Shown here: piece by piece, positions 34,701-43,170 of the stretch
Numbering within the stretch: position 1 is the first letter of the stretch
How the letters are laid out: the number at the start of each line of letters is the position of its first letter
Origin: Xenopus tropicalis
Taxonomy: Eukaryota > Chordata > Amphibia > Anura > Pipidae
Length of the DNA stretch: 64,000 bases
Assembly: GCF_000004195.4 (NCBI RefSeq)
Contig: NC_030680.2
Location: 139,871,545-139,935,544 of the forward strand
Reading direction: 5' to 3'
Notes under the pieces: model-generated
Database searches by the model: none
The model's input: the letters and a program-made list of their open reading frames with translations, nothing else
What the model was told of the DNA's origin: nothing
Position numbers and translations under genes: made by a program

Positions 34701-36233
34701 AGGACTCCAGTCCGGAGTGAAAATAATCACTGGAGGGGGTGACCACTAAATTAGCACCACCCAGTAATTAACTTTTATTCTTCTTTAAAAGGACAATGAA
34801 GACCCTCCCCCTCCCCACAAGGTAACCCCCCTTCCCTATATGTGGCTTTTATATAGAGCAGTGCGTCCAGGTTGGTGGCTGCATCATATTGGTTGCTATG
34901 GCTCCCTGGTCCTGGCTCCCAGTACCCAATTGATCCCAGCCAGGGAGCCATGGAACTGGATATGAGGTGGCCAGACATGGTGGTTGCCAACCTTACAGCA
35001 TTACTCTGCATTCATAGCCCAGGTTCAGGGGCAGCCATTGGTGGACTGCTTTGTGTGTTTGAGATGGCTAGGGATGGGCAGGGGGTTCCTTGTCCTTTAA
35101 ATACAGCTGGGTATCCGTATCCTCCTATAAATATGCCACTATGGCTAATAGCCCTGCTAATGTCCCACCAGTGTACATGCCCAGCAAGCAAGCCATTGCC
35201 CAGGATACTGGTACTTAAGTTGAGATGCTTCTTTACACACCAGAACCCCTAGTACTTCAGCAGTTGCTGAACTACAAATCCCAGCTTCCCCTAAACCCCA
35301 ACTGATTGGCCATCAGTAAGTCTCCTCTCACCCCCCCCCCCCCCATAGAGCTAAACTGTTTAAAGTATATAGATTGTAAGCTCTACGGGGCAGGGACCTC
35401 CTTCCTCTTGTGTCCTCGACTCTTATTGAAGCTCTATCTGTATTTATTGTTATACTTTGTATTTATCTATTATTATCTCAACCCCCCTGTTTGTATTAAT
35501 GTATCTACTGTACAGCGCTGGGTACATAAGTAGCGATTTATAAATAAAGATATACATACATACAAGGTAAAGGGACACCATTTATAGAAGCCACCTGTGA
35601 CTAACAACTAGCGCGACAGATGCCGAAATGCAACTCCCAGCACCTTCCAAGCCAAGTAAATCCTTTTTAGTCATATAAGTATGCATTGTATCGGGGGGTC
35701 AGCAACTCCCAGGCACCCACGCCCCTATCCCTGTAACTTTAACCAAGCATAAGTAAAAAAAAAAAAAAAAATTAAAGGGTAACTCTGCCCTAGATCTATT
35801 TTTTAATTTTAAGCAACTTCCCAATACACACACATTGCCAATAGCTTTACAGTTATGAGTACATGTAATAAAGCAGTGTTTGTTTTTCCCTCTTTTCTCT
35901 GCTTCTGACTCTTAGAACAGATTAGTCCTTGATTCAGGAGTCAGAACCAGCAGTGCAGGGAACACAGACACAAAGGTACTGCCTTTACACATGATTCATT
36001 GTATAGTGGGAAGCTGCTTACACTGATATGTTCTTTCAGGAGATTTCCTATAGGGAGAATAATGATTACACCCCGCCGCCCACAAGCCCTGACTAAACTA
36101 CAACTCCCATGATGCCTAAGCAGCCGGCCTCCCCTAGACTGGGCGCCCAGTTTGAGCCACATTCGCCCACAATTGCCCTGAAACTGCCGGGACAATGACC
36201 TTTCAGAGCCTCCTGGAGCCGGTCGACGTCCAT
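22394..36233 (-). CDS. ppp4r2: Protein phosphatase 4 regulatory subunit 2, complete, nine coding exons
   Basis: Regulatory subunit that binds the PP4 catalytic subunit (PPP4C), usually with PPP4R3; known roles of the family are dephosphorylation of DNA-damage substrates such as gamma-H2AX and RPA2, and centrosome and snRNP-assembly functions. Coding exons on the minus strand are 36200-36233, 31423-31504, 29899-30069, 27387-27480, 26977-27014, 26051-26125, 25449-25589, 24209-24462 and 22394-22710. Together they give 1,206 nt, i.e. 401 residues plus TAA, against about 417 in human. All introns are GT-AG and all phases close. Residues 1 to about 140 are the conserved family domain ([18 protein letters not shown], residues about 93-110). 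Residues about 140-190 carry [11 protein letters not shown] and NGPGTPRP. The C-terminal half is low-complexity, Ser/Glu-rich and acidic, broken by a basic EVKRLKFD patch, and ends EEPMDQD (human EEPMEQD). The start ATG is preceded by an in-frame TGA at 36254-36252. The assignment comes from remembered family sequence, not a database search. Confidence 0.96.
22885..23198. mobile_element. Short hAT-type transposon in ppp4r2 intron 8
   Basis: Ends CAGGGGTCCTCAAACT and AGTTTCAGGACCCCTG, flanked by CTATAGGT and CTATAAGT (7 of 8), a hAT-like 8-bp duplication. 314 bp, no ORF. The interior is CpG/GC-rich (GGGGCCGGACTATAG). Confidence 0.85.
24209..24462 (-). CDS. ppp4r2: ppp4r2 coding exon 8
   Basis: 254 nt encoding residues 212-297. 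It opens with [18 protein letters not shown], carries the conserved EVKRLKFD patch, then an Ala/Ser/Glu-rich stretch ([20 protein letters not shown]) ending QAADE. The acceptor is ATTCTCAG and the donor GAAG|GTACGA. The tail diverges strongly from mammals except around KNKH and VKRLKFD. Confidence 0.93.
25449..25589 (-). CDS. ppp4r2: ppp4r2 coding exon 7
   Basis: 141 nt encoding residues 165-212: [20 protein letters not shown], then [20 protein letters not shown], then QKEKSQ. It lies between a T-rich acceptor (a run of T then AG at 25591-25590) and the donor CAGAG|GTTGTT. The donor lacks a purine at +3 and is fairly weak. Confidence 0.94.
25664..26013. mobile_element. TTAA-flanked MITE filling most of ppp4r2 intron 6
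   Basis: TTAAAGAGATACGGACACCA at left and TAGTGTCAGTATCACTTTAA at right are inverted repeats (17 of 20) bounded by TTAA. The element is 350 bp of a 461-bp intron. Confidence 0.75.
26051..26125 (-). CDS. ppp4r2: ppp4r2 coding exon 6
   Basis: 75 nt encoding residues 140-165, [20 protein letters not shown] then SYTD and part of Arg165. Human has [20 protein letters not shown] here. The acceptor is TTTCCTTATAG and the donor GACAG|GTATGT. Confidence 0.95.
26209..26676. mobile_element. MITE in ppp4r2 intron 5
   Basis: Inverted ends AAGGGATGTCCGAAT and GGTGGACATCCCTT, each flanked by TAG. An open frame at 26245-26529 (94 codons) lies inside and has no family resemblance. Confidence 0.6.
26977..27014 (-). 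CDS. ppp4r2: ppp4r2 coding exon 5 (38 nt)
   Basis: Small exon encoding [12 protein letters not shown] plus two bases of Glu140. The acceptor is TTCCTTTTGCAG and the donor TCTGA|GTAAGT. It is too short to be found as an ORF; it was placed by its match to the family and by frame closure on both sides. Confidence 0.95.
27387..27480 (-). CDS. ppp4r2: ppp4r2 coding exon 4
   Basis: 94 nt encoding residues 96-127: [20 protein letters not shown], then [11 protein letters not shown]. Human has Ile where this frog has Thr at the first full codon. The acceptor is TTTTTTTCCAG and the donor GAAAAG|GTAAAT. The exon ends in phase 0. Confidence 0.97.
28072..28143. repeat. Short tandem duplication in ppp4r2 intron 3
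   Basis: ATACCTTTGATCAGTGAAGG plus GTGGGATAGT occurs twice in succession, units about 36 bp. Surrounding intron 3 (27481-29898) otherwise holds only diffuse dispersed repeats. Confidence 0.75.
29899..30069 (-). CDS. ppp4r2: ppp4r2 coding exon 3
   Basis: 171 nt encoding residues 39-96: [20 protein letters not shown], then [19 protein letters not shown], then IVTGFNG. This is the best conserved block of the family. The acceptor is TTGTGTTGCAG and the donor AATGG|GTATG. Confidence 0.97.
30665..31228. repeat. Two GGGTGAAGAC-type foldback MITE copies with an insertion between them
   Basis: The first copy starts at TTAAGGGTGAAGACG (30665) and runs to about 30841. A 208-bp piece of the GGCCTAGGGCGGCAAAAATT repeat follows, then a second copy to GTCTTCACCCT (31228). 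It lies in ppp4r2 intron 2. Confidence 0.7.
31423..31504 (-). CDS. ppp4r2: ppp4r2 coding exon 2
   Basis: 82 nt encoding residues 12-39, including [20 protein letters not shown] and AKTGET. The acceptor is TCTCATTAG and the donor ACTGT|GTAAG. It joins exon 1 through a split Asp codon and exon 3 through a split Val codon. It is separated from exon 1 by a 4.7-kb repeat-rich intron. Confidence 0.95.
32400..32770. repeat. MITE fragment related to 48810-49202
   Basis: Shares TTGTTATTTTTAGGGCTTTA, GAATGTTAGTTTTAGA, TGTGTATC.GACGAT and AAGCTGGCCATACACG with that element. It lies in ppp4r2 intron 1. A GTACGAA/TTCGTAC inverted repeat is at 32722-32747. Confidence 0.6.
33960..34188. repeat. GC-rich dispersed element
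   Basis: GGGTCGGACTGGGCCGCCGG with an internal palindrome GGGAAAAATCCC, G/C-rich to GGTGGGCCC. Related to the hAT-type ends at 9153-9396. It directly abuts the 34-bp array. Confidence 0.55.
34189..34637. repeat. 34-bp minisatellite, about 13 copies, in ppp4r2 intron 1
   Basis: Unit ACACTGACCTATCTATCCCC plus TCACATACAGACCC, 34 bp period, with few variants (CCATACTGAC, TCCACTCACA). Strand is C-rich on plus. Confidence 0.92.
35376..35560 (+). repeat. SINE/LINE-tail-like retroelement fragment
   Basis: ATTGTAAGCTCTACGGGGCA GGGACCTC at left and TGTACAGCGCTGGGTACATA with a TTTATAAATAAA end at right resemble the conserved 3' tails of vertebrate CR1/L3- or MIR-related elements. A poly-C run (35331-35344) precedes it. 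A shorter relative is at 28290-28365. Confidence 0.5.
36097..36115 (+). promoter_or_regulatory. ZNF143/THAP11-like motif at the start of ppp4r2 intron 1
   Basis: ACTACAACTCCCATGATGC closely matches the ACTACAattCCCAgnATGC promoter motif bound by ZNF143/THAP11. It lies about 85 nt beyond exon 1. Similar but shorter ACTACA..TCCCA strings also occur in repeats of this window (near 18440 and 35270), so an origin in a repeat is possible. Confidence 0.4.
36200..36233 (-). CDS. ppp4r2: ppp4r2 coding exon 1
   Basis: Encodes [11 protein letters not shown] plus the first base of Asp12 (human MDVERLQEALKD). No ATG occurs on the minus strand in the roughly 220 nt upstream, and an in-frame TGA lies 18 nt upstream of the ATG, so the start is firm. 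The donor reads AAAG|GTCATT, with C at +3 and T at +5, which is weaker than the other donors of this gene. Confidence 0.93.
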
Positions 36234-36455
36234 TGCCGGAAGAGGAGGGAGTCACACACACACAGACACCGGCAGCCTCCCGTTGCTCCCAGCCCCGTAC
36301 GTAATCTCTTCAGCCGTCACAGAAAGGGAAAAGCACAGGAACAAACGAGGGCCGGTTCTCTTCCGCCGGTCTCCACGCTGAGCAACGACGGAAACACCTG
36401 AGCGAACCGAAAACCCACAAGCCGCCGCCGCCGCCGCCGCGCAATATGGCGCTTG

Positions 36456-36463
36456 TGACGTCA
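36456..36463. promoter_or_regulatory. CRE palindrome TGACGTCA
   Basis: Perfect CREB/ATF consensus inside the CpG island, about 90 nt downstream of the nearest CCAAT box in the direction of ppp4r2 transcription. Confidence 0.5.
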
Positions 36464-36548
36464 CGGGGGGCGCGCAAGGGGGACTGGGCGCGTCACATGA
36501 ACGAGCACGCACAGGAGGGGGAGGAGCGGGGGGGGATAGGCGCTGCTG

Positions 36549-36624
36549 ATTGGCGCTTTCGAGAAAGGAAACTCAGCGGGCCCGCTGATTGGCCGCACGT
36601 AGCGGCAGAGTTCAGTGTGATTGG
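36549..36624 (-). promoter_or_regulatory. Three CCAAT boxes (NF-Y type)
   Basis: CCAAT in minus orientation at 36553-36549, 36592-36588 and 36624-36620, each read as CCAATCA, spaced 39 and 32 nt. Regular arrays of this kind are typical NF-Y promoters; the link to NF-Y is inferred from the motif. Confidence 0.6.
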
Positions 36625-37720
36625 CCGTTGAAGAAATGACCTCATCCAGCAGTGAGAGTAGAACTGTTTTATTTTTTAACCTGTGGCGTCTGAGTGAGAT
36701 TCCACTTCTATTGTGTTTGGTGAGGGGAGTAGTTCAGCAGCAGCAGCAGCTGGGGGAGGGAGGGGTCACAAGTTCAGTGTTTTTAGGCCTCAGAAATGTC
36801 TCCTATACAGACACTTGTGCTACTCACAGCTTTGTCTGCACAGCCCCTCACTTCTGCCAAGGTTGCAGAATATCAGCCCAAGGGCACATCCCAATGAAAA
36901 GGGAAAATAATAATTTATATAAATCAGCTCCACCTTTGCTTTATGTTCCTCTCAGTGAGCAGCAATACATAGGAGCATAGATTATTATTTAGAGAGACTA
37001 ATGAATGAGTGTGGGTGCTGCCATACTGAGTACTCATCTGAGCATCATAAGCATCATAAAAGGAGGAGCCAAATGAGGGCTGTGATTGGCTATTAGGGGC
37101 CTCTATGCACCCTATCAGCTTACAGGGGCTTTATTTGGTAGGAAATCTTGTTTTTATTCAACCAAAACTTGCCCCCAAGTCAGGAATTCAAAAATAACTC
37201 CCTGGTTTGGGGGCACTGAGAGCAACATCCAAGGGTTTGGGGAGCAACATGTTGCCCCTGAGCCACTGGTTGGGGATCACTGTTCTATAGGATCTAGGGA
37301 TATAGCGGAATAGTGGGAAAAGCAAATTCCAAGTCACTTTGCAGTTGGTCTTTTGCTCATGCTTTTTGTTCTGTTTCTTGGCATGAATGGGGCCCTGTAT
37401 AGCCAGCGACCTTGCCCTGATTCTGCTCATAGAAACAATACCCCCGCCATGTCACAACCCAAGCTCGTGCACGTGTTCCTGCAGGCTGAATGGATGTATC
37501 CCGGAACGTTGGGGAACATTCCAAACATTTCCTTGTATCCTGGGAAATAAGCATCAATGCGCTGCCAACTGGGAAAAAAACAGGCAACAACTATCGGTGC
37601 ACAAAATCAGACGATAATGATGCGACTCGCCGATGGCAGCACTTTCCACACTTACTGGGGTTGGGGGTGTTTCCTTTGTGGTCCAGCATTTGGTCAGACC
37701 CCCTTGGCGCCAAACTTCGT

Positions 37721-38225
37721 TTAAAGGAGACATATCCTATAAAAATGAAGATTGTACCAGTGAATTATACTCCTCTAGATATAGAGCTTCAAAAAGTTGT
37801 ATTTCAGACTGATTTATTGAGAAATTCCACCAAAGCCCCACTAGCCCCGCCCATCTGTGCCACTTCCTGCTGGCTGGATGAGCTGGGGAGCCGGCGGCCC
37901 TCCGTACACTGCACTGTAGGATAGGAACCAATCAGCAGCTAGGCTGACCTGATAGGGAACTGAAGCCTGTCTGTGCTTGTGTGAGTTCAGGGCTGTGATT
38001 GGCTCTCCCCCTCCTACTGTGCTTCTGGCAGGGACCGTTAGGACACGCCCATACTCCCTTTCAAACTCAGACAGAGAAGTAATAGAATCTATAAGGAGCT
38101 CCAATAAAGGGGCCATTGTTACAGATAGGGTTAATATTTAGCCCAAAGGGAAACCAGCACCGTATATTATTCATAATTACCTACAAAATTAGGGTTTTCC
38201 CATTTATCCAATATGTCCCCTTTAA
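37721..38225. mobile_element. TTAA-flanked MITE between the two genes
   Basis: TTAAAGGAGACATATCCTAT at left, ATATGTCCCCTTTAA at right; 505 bp, both ends TTAA. No ORF of note. A fragment of the GGGGATCACTG hAT-type family lies just before it at about 37195-37290. Confidence 0.75.
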
Positions 38226-38564
38226 GAAAAACAAAGAAGGCACAACAGACACCCTGCTTCAGTTCCAGGAGAACAACCATTCTCTCCAGCTATCATTGCC
38301 CCTTGCACTGATCGCCCATTTGTACCACCCTGGGGCAACAAGCTGTACAGTATGGCTGTACACTTTTTTGATGTAAACCTACTCAGACTGCTTCTTACTG
38401 AACACTTCTGCACTTTACATTTATGTTTTACTTTTAGTGGTTTCTGAGATATTAGAAGTTTTAGATTGCTAATACCAGGCATAAATGGTCTTCAGGTTGG
38501 CCCCACCCGATCCACCGCTACAGGAGCCATCAGTGTGGCTGAGCATACAAGATAGGTGTGCTGG

Positions 38565-38640
38565 GTTTACTTGGATGGGTTGAACTTGATGGACACTGGT
38601 CTTTTTTCAACCCTATGTAACTATGTAACTAACTATGTAC
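38565..38640 (+). repeat. Dispersed CAACCCTATGTAACTATGT tail
   Basis: GGGTTTACTTGGATGGGTTG AACTTGATGGACACTGGTCT then TTTTTTCAACCCTATGTAAC. A second copy lies at 59666-59736. Confidence 0.7.
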
Positions 38641-39180
38641 TATAACTAAATGTCGCTGCTGGTTCAGACCACATTCACTTTCTCTACAGGAGGCTTTTTC
38701 TATTGATGTAAACTATCTCCAGCTTACTGCATCAATACGTTGCTCTACCGGCCTTTCAGATTTGTGCTGCAGCTCAGGCCTAAGATTCAAAATAGGCCCT
38801 GTCATTTCAAGTACACAGAGACCAAAACATACCCCCCAGCCCAATAAATAGTGACCATCTATAGACCACTATAAAACAAATGTTTTTACCCAGGGGACCA
38901 GGTTAAATAACGTCTTTCCTTAGAATAAGAACGACAAAAAACTTTCCGAACAACCAGTGGGCACTGGACATTTAAAGAGTCATTTGCTGCAGTCAGGCCA
39001 AGTAGTGTTTGTCTTTTACACAACACTAAGACTGTAAGCCCCTTGCTGAGTCTCCGTGATCCCGCACAGCACAGGACCCCCCAAAACTGCCCCATTTGCT
39101 CGTCACTTAATAAATTGCTTTTTGGTGGTGATCAATAAACAATAACAGCACATGTATTCTGATTTTGGATATTTTTTATT

Positions 39181-39632
39181 TTAAAGGAGAAGATAAAAAG
39201 TAAGCTCAGAAAGGTCTATGTAAATACAACCATAAGCACTCACAGAAACGCTGCACTGAGTCCTCTATCAAAAGAAACAGAATTTCTTGTTTTCTTTTGT
39301 GTACACATGTTCTTTGGTATCTGACTTCCTCTCTCAGAATAATCCTTCATTCCCGGGGCCCGAGTCTGTGCAGCTCTCTTTTCTCTCCCTTCTCCTGCTC
39401 CCCCCACCCATAAGAATTCACTCCCCCTCCCATCAGAATGTGTGATCTGAGCTACCAACGGGTAGAGCTACAGGAGACCAAGCTAAAATGGCAGCTGTAA
39501 TCTTAAACAAACAGAGAAAGCTTCTAGTGCTCTTTACTCAGGTATGGCAATGCTTTCTGCAGAATAAATATAGCGTTCTAGTGGTGAATCTATTGGCAGT
39601 AAAATGCCAAAATGACTTTACTTCTCCTTTAA
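39181..39632. mobile_element. TTAAAGGAGAAGG-type MITE (copy 1)
   Basis: TTAAAGGAGAAGATAAAAAG at left, TTTACTTCTCCTTTAA at right. The internal word AGAAAGGTCTATGTAAATAC is shared with copies at 41641, 51265, 53055 and 61661. Confidence 0.8.
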
Positions 39633-40070
39633 TGCTGCTTAGGAAATGATGCAGCTCTTCAGGGGTTAAAGGAGGGAAGGGTGTGTAGGCAGATGTGCAT
39701 ATAACTCATATCATTTATTCATGTAACATCATACAGTTTGGTATTGCACATGAGACGATTGCTGCAAGACAAAAGATGGACTTCTTCCAAGAACGTGACC
39801 AATCTGCTCGCATCCCCATTAAAGTACCTCCCTGCTTTCTTCTGCCAGACAGAGTTAAATACGGGCTTAATTGGATCAGGCACAGAAAGTGCTCCACCGG
39901 TACAGCAGCTCTGAGCAGTCACCGCGTCGTATAGAGAAAGTGTTTGACCGACCAGAGAACAGGGGAAGAAAGTCATCTCTCTAGGGAAAATAATGCTTGG
40001 AATGAGCCAGTGAACAACCTGCAACCCTGAAGATGGCAATTCCTGATTTATGTGATTATATCTTTATATT

Positions 40071-40600
40071 TAAAGGGGAACTCCACCCAAACAACTTAAG
40101 CTTTTTGAAAAGTAACCATAAATCCAAGCAACACTGCAATATGATTTTTAATGTAATAATGTAGTTTGGAACAGTTCCCTAAGCCCCGCCCCCTGTTGAT
40201 CTGCCTGACTACTTTGTGACTCAAAATGTAACAGTAGTCGACTGTCCTCAGCCTGCCTCCTCCTAATCCCACAATTCCCTGCTGCACACGTGATGTCAAT
40301 AAGGAAAGGAACATCCCAGTGCAATGCATTGTGGGTTATGTAGTTCCTGCATGCTGTCTGTAAGCTGTGGAGAAGTTGTTACAATGTCTAACATCGATGT
40401 TTTAGTCCCTCCTCCCCTGCCAGTATTTCAAATGATGCAGAAAGAGAAGAACTGTTTTGCAGCTGTCTTTCAGCATACAAAAAGGGTATTTATTCCTACT
40501 TTTTGAAGGAACAGATTACAGCGATAGGGATATTAGGGGTTTCTCTTTAGTGTGGGATTCTAACAAATTTTTGCTTGGATGCTGGAGTTTCACTATAAAA
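40071..40600. repeat. MITE with GGGGAACTCCACCCAAA ends
   Basis: TTTAAAGGGGAACTCCACCC at left and GCTGGAGTTTCACTAT near the right end. A truncated relative starts at 44843 (GGGAAACTCCACCCAAAAAT). Confidence 0.5.
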
Positions 40601-40721
40601 AATGCACAATGTTTTAAGGTGTGGGGCATCTGGGTCCACAAAAGTTCTAGTTATGCCAACTAGACTTGAATGTCCAGGTCTGTCTGAGGGCGTAAGGACA
40701 GACATTCTTACATATATTAAC

Positions 40722-40743
40722 ATCTATCTATCGATAGATAGAT
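40722..40743. repeat. Perfect 22-bp GATA/CTAT palindrome
   Basis: CTATCTATCGATAGATAG with one further matched AT pair on each side, followed by ATCGATCTATCG. Likely a small inverted microsatellite. Confidence 0.8.
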
Positions 40744-41640
40744 CGATCTATCGCCCTATATGATATGTAGTTGTTACAGCCAGATTGTTATAAGGAGACC
40801 CTGCAGCATTCCTCTCCCCCCCCATTAGAGAAGTAGGCCGGGAACGTTAGGGTCCATCTGGCAGGGAGAGGAGCGGATCACAAGTTCCGTATGTTTTCAC
40901 GGGTAATCACTCTCAGCTGAGAAACTTCCTTACTGTTCCACTTGGAAATATGATCCAGATGTAAGGAGGGGATTATGGATGTGACAGGTCTTTGTAGCCT
41001 CAGCGGTGCTCCCCAGGACTGCAGCTTTCCTGTATATTATTACATGTTAACATGCACCTAAGTGCCAGGTACACACGAATATGTATTGTTAAGGCGGCTT
41101 TTTGGGTTGAATAGGCTAAAATGTTGTTTATATGTAGATCAAACCCAGTCTGAGAAACATTTAACCCTTATTTAATCCTCTGCTGGGAGATTTTTTCCCC
41201 CTACCCTACCTAAACACAAGTTACGCTATAAAAGCTACCATCTATGGAGATAGCTTCAAACAAAGCAAGGCATAGGACAGCTCCCATCCACGTGCATGCT
41301 GTATGAAGGCTTCCTTCCATATAGTGGAGCATGAACAGGAGAGAAAATTCCATCAAAGTCTCTGGAAAATAGCATTGCTGCAAAGACTCCAGATAGCACT
41401 AAAGCCCAGGTTTAGATCAGGCATTTAATGCAATGACCCTTTAGAATTAACTTCTTAGGCTGATGTCACAGGGGGCTGATCTTGGCCTATGGAAAAATGG
41501 AGGCCAAGAATCAGCCCCTACTCTGGTATCCGCCTTTTTTCTTTGCATCGGCACAGGCTGTGGATATCGGCTCTTAAATGCTCCTGCACTTCTTCTCCAA
41601 TATCCGCCGCTAATCAGCCTAATTTGTCATCATCCTTGGG

Positions 41641-42440
41641 TTAAAGGAGAAAAAAAGGTACAAACTCAGTAAGCTTTATCAGAAAGGTCTATGTAAATAC
41701 AGCCATAAGCACTCACAGAAACGCTGCACTGACTTCTCTGTCAAAAGATTTGTTGTGTCTATTTTCCTGTGCCAGAGACAAGCAGCTCTCTCCTGCTCCC
41801 CCCCTTAGGAATGTGGATCTGAGCCAATCAGCAGGAAGCTGACTCAGGGGCTGATTTACTAATCCACGAATCCGAATGGGAAAAAATCGGATTGGAAATG
41901 AACATTTTGCGACTTTTTCGTATTTTTTGCAATTTTTTCGTCGCCGGCGCGACTTTTTCGTAGCCGTTACGACTTGCGCGAATTGTCGCGACTTTTTTGT
42001 AGCCGTTACGACCTGCACGAATTGTCGCAACTTTTTCGTATTGAGCGCTAGTAAACGGCAGGCAAACCTTTCCGATTTTTTCGTGATGGCTACGAAAAAG
42101 TCGCGACAATTCGCGCAAGTCGTAACGGCTATGAGAAAGTTGCGACTGCGACGAAAAAAATCGCAAAATACCGATCATTACGAAAAAACGCATTTGGGCG
42201 CTTTTCGGACGTTCGTGGATTAGTAAATCAGCCCCATAGTCTTACACTGGTCTGGGTCTCGGTGCAAGAGCAAGGCATTATGGGAACTTTCTTTACACAG
42301 CACAGGGTTTTTTCTTCCTGTTTGGCTTCTGATCATCAGAATGGGAGAAATATGGGGAGACTTAAGGGCACTATTGAGAGAACTGAAGGTATGCCTGCAG
42401 CTTGAGATTAACTCTTTATTAGCCTTTCCTTCTACTTTAA
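41641..42440. mobile_element. TTAAAGGAGAA-type MITE interrupted by a second MITE
   Basis: Host ends TTAAAGGAGAAAAAAAGG and CTTCTACTTTAA. The body matches 51708-52122 on either side of 41847-42233, where a CpG-rich foldback element has inserted (host GAAGCT...AGTCTTAC). Confidence 0.8.
41847..42233. mobile_element. CpG-rich foldback MITE nested in the above
   Basis: Ends GGGGCTGATTTACTAATCCACGAA-type and the inverse TTCGTGGATTAGTAAATCAG CCCC. The interior is saturated with CGACTTTTTCG, TCGTAACGGCT and GCGACAATTCGCGC, largely self-complementary around 42050. CpG density far exceeds that of its surroundings. Confidence 0.85.
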
Positions 42441-42859
42441 CAATACACAGAGCACTTTTCAGCCCCAGATATCACTTCCCGTGGTTCCGATCCATTTAAG
42501 GGGAAACACTGGGTAGCACAGAGGTGCCTGTAGTTAGCCAAAAAGTGCTGTGCCGTTTGGTGAATAAAACCCATTGGAGTCGGTCATGGGTCATCTTCTA
42601 CTACTCTGGGTTGAAAGTGCCATTATGCCTGACAGATAGGCAAGGGCTGTTCTTTATTTCATCCAGGGCTAAGGTGAGAAGGATAAAAACCATCCATTAG
42701 AATGTCGTAATGAAAAAATTCAGCAAATATTGCTTTTCTTTCTTTCTTTTTTTAAACTATATCATTATCAAAGCCTTATTTATATGGTTGGTGGTAGCCA
42801 TATTGTATTTTGCCCCCTTCAAATAAAACCAAAAAAATTGATTAGTGAAACATTCATTA

Positions 42860-43170
42860 TTTGTATAAAGATTTTATTAATGTTTATATGGAATGCACAT
42901 TAAACAGAAATCAACTAGAGATTAAAAAAAAGAGAGAAAATAATACCCAAGCAACCCGGGACACAGTTTAACTAATGGAGCCACAGTCTCCAGCCAGCCT
43001 GGGTCACCGCATATCAACCAGCGACATGCCGAACAGCTGGCTCTGAAACAGTTAACGCGAGATGCGCCGAGGATCTCTCGCACGTAGAACTGCACATCTG
43101 TCGTCTCCCTGGGAGACATAAAACAATTAGTGCGCATTTCTCTGGGGGGAGACATTTTTAAGTGGTTTAT
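42860..43170 (-). other. Non-repetitive island resembling a minus-strand terminal exon
   Basis: CpG-bearing, repeat-free sequence carrying a 77-codon minus-strand frame (43155-42922, opening MSPPREMRTNC). It is followed by an AT-rich tail with AATAAA (minus, 42878-42873). The layout resembles a last exon plus 3'UTR. I recognise no protein family, and it lies about 8 kb past the gxylt2 stop, so it could be a separate non-coding RNA, a conserved element or chance. Confidence 0.25.

Larger units (their letters stand above)
36234..36650 (-). promoter_or_regulatory. ppp4r2: CpG-island promoter and 5'UTR of ppp4r2
   Basis: CpG-dense stretch immediately upstream of the ppp4r2 start, in an otherwise CpG-poor neighbourhood. 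It holds a (GCC)n run (36421-36440), a YY1-like AATATGGCG (36443-36451), a perfect CRE (36456-36463) and three CCAAT boxes in minus orientation (36549-36624). There is no TATA box, which fits a housekeeping promoter. The start site most likely lies downstream of the CCAAT boxes, near or below the CRE. No divergent coding gene is visible on the plus side. Confidence 0.75.
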
